Assembly (NCBI GenBank): GCA_029953675.1 | Contig: JAMWBK010000011.1 | Coordinates: 1,178,001 to 1,242,000, forward strand | Length of the DNA stretch: 64,000 nt | Source of the DNA: Rhodosorus marinus | Taxonomy: Eukaryota; Rhodophyta; Stylonematophyceae; Stylonematales; Stylonemataceae | Direction of reading: 5' to 3' | Shown here: positions 55,024-64,000 of the stretch, one piece after another | How the letters are laid out: every line of letters begins with the position of its first letter | Position numbering within the stretch: the first letter of the stretch is position 1 | Program-made: the position numbers and the translations under genes | The notes under the pieces: generated by a model | Told to the model about the DNA's origin: nothing | Database searches by the model: none | Seen by the model: the letters and a program-made list of their open reading frames with translations, nothing else

Positions 55024-56072
55024 CCTAGTTACACCGTTCAAATCCGCCCGGCAAACCCAGAAGTCGGCTTCCTCGTGACTACACGCCGGCCGATACCATT
55101 CCAATTCGCAAGCCCAACTCCCCCTAAACAAGAAAAAAGTTTCAGAATCCCAATCACTATTGCTCAACCAAAGCGATCTGGTAAGGAACAGCAGTCCTAC
55201 TCAACGCAGTTCTACCCCACTCCCACTCAGAGCTGTTGACCCGCTTCAACCAAACCCTCTAAAGTCTGCTTCCTCCCGACCGCAAAAGGCGTCTTAAAGC
55301 CTGACCGTTTCCTCCTCCAGTTCTTCGAGCCAGGAGTAAGAGTTTGATAAGTACTTAGTCGGCTAGGAAAGTACTCACTTGTTCGGTGGTATTCGGACCG
55401 TGCGGTGGAGCTTCCTGTAATCGGACTTCGAAAACTAATGCCTTGGTACAATTTGCTTTAGCTCCTATGGAGCGAGTAAGGAAATTCAACTTGATTGAAA
55501 GTACACAAAGGAGTTTGGTCGAGAGCCTCAATAGCTTCTCCACCCACGTACGTGAGTGATTTCGCCTCCGAAGCAGTTGTTCGATCAGGTCGAAAAGCAC
55601 CCGTTCGGCTTAGGAATTTAACCTTTTCTTCAAATTTTCTGTCTGGTGAACAGGATTAATATTTTGGAAATAAGTTAATTGACGAACGGTTTTTTTCTAG
55701 CGAATTTTCCGTATTTCAATTTCTTCCTTATGTCGAGCTGGAGCCGTTGGGTTCAATTGAATAAGTAACAGCGGAAGGCACTGCTTCAAATTCAACGAAG
55801 AGGAAACATTTGAAGCTTTGTGATAGACTGCGCGGGTGTGCTTATGATCTTCATCAAGGAATGCTTCCGACGCCTTCCTTTTCCTAGTTGGAAATATGGG
55901 CGGGGAGGTTGTCAAGTGCCTCTGGGGCAAAATCGGAGCTTGGCAGTTCCATGTGTAGCTTCCCGAGTTTTTCCTGTTCAGAAATCGTATACGCGTATTT
56001 TACATGACGAACTCAAGTGTTCATAATTAGATGGTTCCAAAATTGTACAAGCGGGAGAACGCAAAGAATGCC
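55024..56072. other. Spacer between DHHC genes B and C
   Basis: Contains the promoter of B and a possible small gene at 55227-55491. The rest, including AT-rich 55620-55720, is unassigned. Confidence 0.4.
55227..55491 (-). CDS. Possible exons of a small basic protein, unrecognised
   Basis: Two candidate coding segments on the minus strand, about 55491-55379 (KALVFEVRLQEAPPHGP) and 55322-55227 (NWRRKRSGFKTPFAVGRKQT), are joined in phase across an intron of 56 bp (GTGAGT ... CGAAG). A further upstream exon reading LFDLIEQLLRR is possible before 55550. No start codon was located and no family was recognised. The even mix of hydrophobic and basic residues and good splice sites suggest a real gene, but this could also be chance. 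Confidence 0.3.
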
Positions 56073-57415
56073 TCAGAGTAGCTCGATGTACCCATGAGTC
56101 GATTCGCCCTCAACGGGTTTGGACACCAACATCGGTTTTTGCACGGGTTCCTCGTCTTCACCCTTTTCTGGGTCCTCGCAATAGCCCTCGTGGAGTTTGC
56201 TCGGAGGTTTGCTCACGAATAGCGTAGAGCGGATGGACTTGAACCCGCGCTCCGAGAATGGATTGTGCCCTGCAATCTTCCATGTCCGGCGGTTCTGAGC
56301 ATTAAAAAGATGTATCGCTAACGTGAGTTTCCGGGGTCTTTCTTTGTTCGTTCTTCCCGCTAGTTATGTCTTAGAACTTACGAGCTCGTGCGCCGTTTGG
56401 TTGGTCCACATGAGATAACCATGCTTTAAAAGCAGGTAACCGCTATACAAACCACCGGCCATACACAGAATCATTATCGGAAATGCCAACTGCGAAGGAA
56501 GAATGAAGAGAAAATGTTAGCTCAACCGCGTGCGCCAAGGCCACAACAGCCAACCGACTGGAGCGGGAAGATCACTTACGGCGGCAGCGGAGTTGCTAAG
56601 AATCCAGTCAAAAGCTTCGTCTCGAGAAATACCCTGGGACTCCATTTCCGATGTCGTGTAGAGGTGGAGGTAGACAACAGCCATGGCGAACCTCATCCAG
56701 GAAACAAGGAACGTAAAAACTACAAAGCAAATAAAGTTTCCATAGGTCCGCTTTCCTGTTAAGGGCAAAGACGACATCTTCGTAAGGGGGCTGCATAAAC
56801 GCAAACATTTTTGCGATGACGCACCGACGCATGTTCCCAGCAGAATACTATGATGTGAGTATCCCTCAACACAATTGTCACAGATTCTGCAGTGCTCTAC
56901 CCGCGGAGACTTCCATACTTTACATGTCTCGCAAAACTTAACCTCCACAGGCTGTTCGTTTATGTGCATTATTTTGGGGCAGTAGTGATTGTCTTCGCGT
57001 TCTTCCGACTTGACCATTTCCCGGCGCGGAACGATCCCCGGATCCTGGGACATGGCCCTCCACATCGAAGCGAGTACTACTAGGATCAGAAATTTCGGCA
57101 AAATAATGATCACCAAACCGCCCGTGTGATACTCATCACTCCGTGTCATCCAGAGTACCCTACTCAAGATCGCAACAAGGTCGAGTCAGCTCGAGTTCCG
57201 TACCAACTACTGCGTTTGGTTATGGCTCACGGTCCCAAAACGAAGAGAAGACTAGGTATCAAAATCATCGCCGCAGGCACCAAACTCCACAGATACCCAG
57301 GCCCGAGCAGGGCCTTCTTCCGCATAAAAAATTTGTTATTTCCATGCACCTTATCCACGTCATAAGCCGGCCGTTTCGTCAGAAACGGTGTAACAAATGC
57401 TAAAACTCTCCCCAT
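56073..57415 (-). CDS. Pseudo-DHHC protein, gene C (SHHS in place of DHHC)
   Basis: Exons 57415-57231, 57162-56825, 56755-56580, 56489-56382 and 56294-56073 give 342 residues. The family layout is intact: two N-terminal helices (ALLGPGYLWSLVPAAMILI), DPGIVPRR, the Cys-rich domain KFCETCKVWKSPRVEHCRIC and DNCVEGY with all zinc ligands seen in genes A and B, then LLGTCVGKRTYGNF and two more helices. The catalytic tetrad is SHHS (164-167; 56858-56847): both Asp and the acyl-accepting Cys are replaced by Ser. The TTxE motif is TAHE (TNQTAHEL). Exon 2 (338 bp) equals the sum of exons 2 and 3 of A and B, and the 176-bp exon is shared. Expected to bind membranes and zinc but not to form the acyl-enzyme; a regulatory or scaffolding role is inferred. 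Confidence 0.88.
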
Positions 57416-59303
57416 CTCGGTTTCCCACAGATTTCTCAACCTCTCATACCCTTTTTGACCCTCGTGGAAGGGAACCACTAGCCCTCCGCAACCAGTGCGT
57501 GATCCTTATATATATATATACACCACCATCACCTACCCCTGTTTTTCCTCCGACCAATCCGCAGATAACTCACTAGCTGCCATCAACCGTGCGGGAAGAA
57601 TTTCCAAAGACCTGCCCGAAACCGCCTCCAAATTGAAACGTGCCGAGCTCAATATCGTTGAACAACAATTCATCTCAAAAAGATATCAATAACTGCTCAA
57701 TTTTTTTGGTCACAGATCGCCTACCTTCTTCACGTCGGATTCTCAAACTATCGCCCAGAGTTCATTCAGCTCACCCCGATCATTGATCATTGTCAACGAG
57801 TCGCAAATCAGCGACTTGCCGTTCCACATTTTACTTAAATCAGCCAAAACCCCCGACGAATTTCCTGTAACGGCGGCTGACAGTGAAAAGTTTTCCATTT
57901 TTCTCGATAATTGAATTCAGATATTTGTAATTTATTGGGCAGAGCTCGATAATTTATTTCTTTTCTTGGTCAATGTTGCCTTCGAAAATCGTTTTGTTTG
58001 TTTGGAGGGCGGTCTGTGGGGGAGTTTTATAGTTCTGAAGGTGTTCATGTCCCCGTATGCAGTGCACAATGGACGACTTCAGAAATTTCGACAAGGGCTT
58101 AGCTTAGGAGAGCTTGTGTCGGGTGAAAACATCACGTTTTTTTCATTGCCCGTTTAAGATATATTTTTGATCTTTCTGTTCGCTACCTCCATATGATAAG
58201 ATTTGTGTTTTGGATCTTTCCTAGACGAACTAATTCGTACGAATGAAGTCCAATCCCAAGATTCGCCCTCTTCGGAGCTAGAGTTTAGGCTCTTAAAGAG
58301 GGCACAGCAAGTAAGTTTACGAACGATCCTTCTTCTAACCTGTTCCTGAAGGAACTGACGAATCACCCGATCCGACCCCATTTGCGAGGACTCACGAATA
58401 CCCCAGTCCGTGTATTCGAGCCCACCGGTAAACTTTACGCACCGATGTCCACTTGTCCGGGACAAGCACTTCTTCAACCCACCAACTATCCTTCCGAGCA
58501 CTTGGAATTTCTTTTTGCAAAATTCCGTTTTTTATCGCCCAGAGGGGCGTGAACCAAATCCGGGAGGAAGACGGTTCCCAGCTGGAGGCGCACGCGGTGG
58601 AAAGGTATAGATTTGTTCTCGAACACACACTGCACAGTAGCCGTGAGCAGCTAGACGTAGAAGAATCTGATGGCTTCCTTCTTCCCTTCTACTACCGCTT
58701 TCCCCCACGGGGTTCGGATTATTACCGTCTTCGTCGTATCCCCTCTCGTATTCGTAGACACTTGTCCATCACAAGCAACTACTGTGTGAGAAATCCCTAC
58801 TGAAATATTCTGGATTGATTTACTAAAGTGTTCTAGCGTTGGGTGCTGGCCTCTACAACATGGATTGTAGGAACCTGGTGTTGGAGGTGAAATTTGAGCT
58901 GCTTTCGATGTTATGAGGTGAGTGATTGACTCACTGAATTTCAATATTGAGAAGACGAGAAAAGTCTACTGGTTCCGGAGAGTTGATGGTGTGAGCATGT
59001 AGGAAACTATGGACGGTTTTCTTGGGGTTTGTTATACATGGGCAGGTGACATTCTCTGCTTTCAGACTAATGTTATTGACATGATGGCTTTCAGAGCTCA
59101 ATTGTAGAGTCATCTTGATGGTGGTTAAGATCTATATCCTTCCAGACTCACATCCGGCAGCCAGGGAGAAAACCAACCGCCGGCTGAGCCAACGTTTGCA
59201 GACCAGCGTGTCAACTGGCAGGAACATAACGGCAATAACAAAGTTGTACAAGTTGCTTTCGCATATAAGTTATATAGTTTTTCGCCTATTTTCAGGTCCA
59301 TTC
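57416..59303. other. Spacer between DHHC genes C and D
   Basis: Contains a TA run (57508-57521) and a 123-bp repeat unit at 58548-58670 that recurs at 62376-62498. Minus-strand open frames at 58154-58628 look partly protein-like but match nothing recognised. Confidence 0.45.
58548..58670. repeat. 123-bp repeat, copy 1
   Basis: Direct repeat of 62376-62498 with 3 differences in 123 bases. It lies about 1.1 kb upstream of gene C; copy 2 lies about 1.7 kb upstream of gene D. Both strands are open (plus frame EAHAVERYRFVLEHTLH). Confidence 0.95.
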
Positions 59304-60659
59304 TCAAATAATTTCAATGAATCCGTCCTCGCTACTGCTCCCACAAACCTCCACTTTGGAAACCGGGCTCGGTTCAGGACCGGATTCCGCTTCCATCTCC
59401 GGGTCTTCGCAGTAATCTTCGTGCAGTTTGCTCTCAGGTTTACTCACAAAAAGGGTGCGGCTGATCGACTTGAATCCATGATCGGTGAAGGGCTTTTGCT
59501 CCACGTTTTTCCAAACTCCGCGTTTCTGTATCGTAAGAAGTTAGGCGCGGGTTAGCACGAAATTTTGCATCGCGGGGTTGGCGGCTTTCGGTCTCGTGAA
59601 TTACCAGCTCGTGTAAGGATTGGTTCGTCCACATGAGATAGACATGCTTTCCAAAAAGATAGCTAGAGTATACTCCTCCAATTCCGCATAGGACTATGAC
59701 CACAAACGCAACCTGTAGTGGAAATAAGGTCGACAGATGGTAAGCTACCGGGGTTCGTAGATTATTGGGTCATAGACGATTTGGAAAGGCTGCACTTACA
59801 GAAGCGGCTGAGTTTTGAAGAATCCACTGGAAAGCTTCGGCGCGCGATAGATTTTGTGACTCCATTTCCGCCTGTGTGTAGAGGCTCAGGTATACAAAGG
59901 ACAGTGCAAACCTCATCCAGGAAACGAAGATCGTAAAACACACGAAGCAGAAAAAGTTTCCATACGTCCTTTTACCTATCATCCAGAAAATCGGAGAATC
60001 AGCGTTTGGAGCCAGGCCAAATTTCGGAGCACTCTTGAGCATCTTTGAAAACTTACCGATGCAGGTTCCCAACAGAAAACTGTGATGCGAATAACCTTCA
60101 ACACAGTTATCGCATATCCTGCAGTGCTCCACTCGAGGAGATTTCCAGATGTTACAAGTCTTGCAATATTTCACCTCGACGGGAACATCGTTCACAATCA
60201 TCTGTCTCGGTGCCTCCAAATTACAATCCTCATCCTCTTCCGGGTGGATCATCTTCCTTCGAGGGACGATTCCCGGATCCTGGGACATAAGTCTCCACAT
60301 CGCGGCCAAAACGATAAGAATAAGGATCTTGGATACGCATATGACCGCCACACCAGCAGCATGGTGATTATGAATCAGATAAATCTCACTGCAAGCATTG
60401 GGGAACAGTTCAGGCGGAAACTATAATTAGCAAGGAGATCAGGGTGGAGCCGTTCGTTGAAAACGAAATCTTACGGTCCAATAATGAATAAGACACTTGG
60501 GATCAACAGCATCAACGCGGGAACGAGACCCCACAGATATCCCGGCCCCAGCAAAGCCCTCCTCTTCATGAAGAACTTGTTGTTCCCTTGAACCTTTTCT
60601 ACATCATATTGCGGCCGCTTCGTCAGGAACGGAAGCAAAAATCCCAAAACCTTTCCCAT
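59304..60659 (-). CDS. Pseudo-DHHC protein, gene D (SHHS in place of DHHC)
   Basis: Tandem paralogue of gene C. Exons 60659-60475, 60388-60057, 59975-59800, 59712-59605 and 59525-59304 give 340 residues; exons 1, 3, 4 and 5 have the same lengths as in C. Conserved: [57 protein letters not shown], then SHHS at 162-165 (60090-60079), LLGTCIGKRTYGNFFCF, and SLHE where TTxE should be. The C-terminus shares GFKSISRTLFVSKPESKLHE with C. That both paralogues keep an open frame, all zinc ligands and the same SHHS argues for a maintained non-catalytic function rather than decay. The 81-bp second intron is stop-free in frame but has a canonical donor (GTAAGT) at the same place as in C. Confidence 0.88.
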
Positions 60660-62890
60660 CTTTCCTTCCTTGGTCCTTTCAACACATAAATTTCTCAAGT
60701 TTTAGCTCTCTAGTGCTCTGCTAACTCCATACGACTCACACAAGGACGTACGCATCTACTACATACGTGATCGTTTTATACTGATCACATCTTAAGAATT
60801 CATCCTGTCCTACTCGCAATGCTATCGCTATCCTCCAGGAATCTGCTGAAATGTATCGGTGTTCCTAGCAAACCATTCCGAAAACTAACAATCGACGCTA
60901 AACTATCAAACAGTAGGAAAAAATGAATCCCCCGATTTCTAAAATAAGATCGGAATAACTTGAATTAAAGTTCAATTATCGCACATACATTCAATACTTA
61001 TGAAAATTCTTTTTTCCTGGATTTCTATTAATAGATTTAGGGCGCTCTCCCCTGCGATTGGTTTTGGTTTTCAAAAAAACGGGACAGACTGTCGAATGGA
61101 GGAGGAGACGGAGGGGACCTGCGGATGGGGCTGATATCAGCCCGAACTGTCCTCCAGTGTGCCGTGCCCTATCGACTTGGGCTGGTGGGATTGGTGTGCC
61201 TGGATAGGCTCTCTCTGCTCAGTTTTGCTTTGTAGCTACTCTTGATGAGGATTTTGAATGGCGGGATGAGAACCGATGATGTAGTGCTCTGCCGGCGCTA
61301 TTCGAGAGAAACTGACGCCAGTACTGCTTTGAGGCTTTCGTGATTGCTGGATTAACTGTAGGTCTTCCCGGGTTGGATTTGCTCAACTTCATATCGGCAT
61401 GAGTTTGCTTAAGTTTCTGTCGAGAGCGTTGGGAAAGGTGCTGTCCAAATTCTGGGGTTGGGACTAGCGAATCCATAACCTTGACCCCTTCCCTGGATGC
61501 GATAATTTATCGGATAAACCAGATTCTGCTAGGAGCCCGACATTCCGGGGCCATACGCTTGAAGGCACTTGAGCCGTGTTTTTACGGATCCTTTTTTCTA
61601 TCAATGTCAGCATATGGTCTTCACCAAAGCCGTTAGCTGCCACAGACGCGCGCGCGGTCATCTAGAATTCCAGCACAGTACCAAGTCCATGAACAGCAGT
61701 GCGGGTCAAAGTGTTTCTACAGCGAACACCATGCTGTCGCTGTTCACAGAGCAAGCCAGCGTTATCACGAAAAGCTCACCAGCTTCCATCAATCTAATAC
61801 TCAAAAACTCAATCAAATACCGCAGAGCTTAGTCAAGCACATTGGTCTGATATGGGGACCACATGGCAGATCGCCTACAAAGCTTCTGGACTGAGGGTAA
61901 GCTGCGAGCTCGTGGTGGAGATTCGCAGTTGGGATGAGATGTTAAAAGCAGCTGGAAGTTTTCATCACCAACTACAAATGATGATGAACTACAAATAGGT
62001 CGTGGAGGAGGTTGTTTTGATCGTTGGGTAGTTGCCAAGTCGGGAGAGCTTCTGTGTTGAGGCTTGATCGCGGGGTCAAACACCTGGAACTGGTTTTTCT
62101 GGATTCTCATCGTTACATCATCGTCTCGCCTTCTGGCTTAGTATTTGCGTGTACGACAGTGGGCATGGAATGTCCCGAAGCCTGCTTTTGTACATGCGAA
62201 GATTAAGGGAGGAGTTGAGCCGGTGGTTCGGCGCTGTGAATCTGTTGGAACCATCTTGAGGTGAACAAGGCCTAACTTTAGCGAGGATTTGGTAAGACGC
62301 TGAAGCGAGCAAGGCCTTAGGACTATATAGCACAGATAATCTCCGAGCAGAGTGTGATCGCATGATCACGAGAAGCGTGAACCAAATCCGGGAGGAAGAC
62401 GGTTCCCAGCTGGAGGCGCACGCGGTGGAAAGGTATAGATTTGTTCTCGAACACACACTGCACAATAGCCGTGAGCACCTAGACATAGAAGAATCTGAGG
62501 GCTAATTAGAAACGTAACTGAGGTGCTCAAGACCGCTTGAACTCCAACACAACCTTCATGATGGGGTTCATATCTGCCTTTGTCTTCGGTGGCTGGGTCA
62601 TGAGATGTGGAAATTGATAGAAGATGTGATCATGGAGTCAGCCAGAGCGAATCTGAGGTGCGGAGGTAAGACAGATTCCTCCACATGGCCGCCTGAAGAG
62701 CCAAACTAGCCCGGATGTGGTTCATATCTGCCTATTTTGTGGGTGGTTGGGTCATGATGTGACGAAATTCATGGAACAAACGCCCAGAGGAAGGATAGGC
62801 GGAACGATAACCAAACGGTAACTCTTACCAAGACGGTACGTGGCAATTTGGTCTAAGAGCTCGTGGCATCACCACTCCAGGATAATAGAT
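60660..62890. other. Unassigned region downstream of the window's last DHHC gene
   Basis: Short frames on the minus strand at 61219-61661 (e.g. KLKQTHADMKLSKSNPGRP) have no recognised relatives. Includes repeat copy 62376-62498. The promoter of gene D should lie at 60660-61000. Confidence 0.4.
62376..62498. repeat. 123-bp repeat, copy 2
   Basis: Matches 58548-58670 with 3 substitutions and no gaps, same orientation, 3.8 kb apart, with gene D between them. Confidence 0.95.
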
Positions 62891-63136
62891 TTAGATTGCA
62901 ATGTCAAGTCTTTTTGCGGAACGGATTCGTTCATCATGGGCGAGAAGAATCGGCAGCGCCGTTTGCTCGAGCTTGAGTGGAATTGTGCTTTCTGTTAATT
63001 GATTGAACGCGCTTTGGACGTCGTTCGTTGTGAATTCTGACCTCGTCCCGTAGAGCTTTTGAAAGCCGAGATCTGGTTCCCTCGCGATACGGAGACGATG
63101 GAGGTGTGGCCTGAGGTAGCTAACGCTTTTTTTCAT
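62891..63136 (-). CDS. Hypothetical small protein
   Basis: 81-codon frame from a true ATG at 63136 (MKKSVSYLRPHLHRLRIARE) to a stop at 62891. Composition is ordinary and the frame reads like protein (FTTNDVQSAFNQLTEST), but no family was recognised and it may be one exon of a longer gene. It is divergent from the phosphatase gene with only 26 bp between the two ATGs, which is tight for two promoters. Confidence 0.35.
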   Translation of the reverse strand: MKKSVSYLRPHLHRLRIAREPDLGFQKLYGTRSEFTTNDVQSAFNQLTESTIPLKLEQTALPILLAHDERIRSAKRLDIAI

Positions 63137-63162
63137 CCTGGAAGCGCGGAAAATCAGGTATC

Positions 63163-64000
63163 ATGGGTGGAAAGGACGCTGCTGTCGAGGACCGAACGGT
63201 AAAAGCAAAGGAAGCAAGCCCAAAACCTGAGGTGGAGCCCTCCAAGAAGTCTGAGAAGACTTATGCTAATTCCGTTGAAAAACTGCCTGAAGCGGAGGGG
63301 AGTGCATCGTTAAAAGTTGAGCTCTCAAGTGAGCAGCCATGGAAGAGTCATGAGAAGGCGAATGAGGTTGATCCAATGGAAGACAAAGCTGTACATTTGT
63401 CGATCCGGCTTGAAGCGGACAAGAATCTATTGTCGTTGCTGAAATCAGTTTCTCGCAGAACGAACCTTGCATTAAGCAGCTCCGGAGTAGCCCTGATAGG
63501 GCCGAAGTGGTTGACGGCAAGACTACGCCCTTGGGAATTCCGACGGAGGTCTCTCACCGGAGTCCAACCCTCGACGATTTGATTGCCAGCAATGATATCT
63601 GGAATGTCCTCGAGGACCCGCTCAGACGCGTAGTCGAAGGCACCTCAACAAAACAATCACATATCTGTCTCATACTGAGCCTCGACGGTTTACTATGTTT
63701 TCGGGAGACCGGAAAACTGTACTCGGGCTGTCAGACCCAGTTTGCCTTGGCTCGTGAGCCTGATTTTCCGGGGAATTCCCAGGGGACCTCTCTAGGAGGC
63801 GTTGGATCCGCAAAAGCACTGGCCTGCTCTTCTTCTACGCGTTCCGCCGCGCCTCCGTTGGATTCTGGAGCTTGGCTGATTCTGGCAATGCTAAGGACAC
63901 TCTGGACGGTCTGCGAACCAGCAAGCTCCTTTCCTCGTTTCAGAAGCCATTGTTCACTTTCAACCGGAACGAGATTGAGAAAGGATCGTGTTTGGAAAAA
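63163..64000 (+). CDS. NIF/FCP1-like phosphatase, 3' end beyond the window
   Basis: Begins at ATG 63163 with a charged Lys/Glu-rich N-terminus. One intron in the N-terminal part is needed to reach the frame starting at about 63460 (NEPCIKQLRSSPDRAEVV); its donor is uncertain (GAG|GTTGAT at about 63366 or GCT|GTACAT at about 63390). The frame continues through HICLILSLDGLLCFRE, the HAD motif I region, then a 53-bp intron (about 63728-63780) leads into WDLSRRRWIRKSTGLLFFYA and SVGFWSLADSGNAKD, which parallel the RPGLREFL...VGxWS segment of NIF/SCP-type CTD phosphatases. The nucleophile position of the usual DLDGTL is Ser here (SLDGLL). The rest of the domain lies outside the window. Confidence 0.55.

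Noticed and set aside
58453-58803. Plus-strand frame containing the 123-bp repeat as a gene
   Set aside because: The second repeat copy has a different, interrupted context, and no start, splice or family evidence supports a protein.

Overview
The window is nuclear DNA of a photosynthetic eukaryote. Spliceosomal GT-AG introns of about 55-220 bp interrupt nearly every gene, and gene content is eukaryotic (APC/C subunit CDC16, eIF2-gamma, XRN exonuclease, LYR protein, DHHC proteins). Three proteins start MAFVGSF, MGFVGG or MMGFVGS, the phenylalanine-bearing plastid transit peptides typical of red algae and glaucophytes, and there is a carbohydrate sulfotransferase. A red alga is the best guess; this is inference, not proof.

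Layout. 1-24.5 kb is a compact housekeeping block: succinyl-CoA ligase alpha (+), plastid GrpE (-), a 3-O-sulfotransferase-like enzyme (+), a plastid DUF218 protein (+), a RING-H2 ubiquitin ligase (+), a TadA-type tRNA deaminase (-), eIF2-gamma (+), a short XRN nuclease (+), CDC16/APC6 (-) and an F-box/propeller-like protein (+). 24.5-43.3 kb is repeat-rich: a nearly full-length but frameshifted non-LTR retrotransposon of the restriction-like-endonuclease type (minus strand), at least four 5'-truncated relatives, fragments of a second related element, and a family of large secreted proteins present as one intact intronless gene, an inverted pseudogene and a third fragment. 43.4-50.9 kb is again genic: a HAD-like protein, a mitochondrial-type beta-ketoacyl-ACP synthase, a large palindrome, an extended-PHD chromatin protein and a LYR protein. 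51.3-60.7 kb is a tandem cluster of four DHHC-family genes on the minus strand; two have an intact DHHC centre and two carry SHHS, so probably lack acyltransferase chemistry. The window ends inside a NIF/FCP1-like phosphatase gene.

Best leads for something undescribed: the SHHS pseudo-palmitoyltransferase pair next to its DHHC paralogues; the palindrome that places copies of the ketoacyl synthase promoter and first codons in front of a neighbouring gene; the unrecognised 914-residue secreted family; and the retrotransposon family with an invariant 3' hairpin and an ORF1/ORF2 overlap ATGTCTGA. Gene models were spliced by eye from frame continuity, splice sites and remembered family conservation; no search was run.
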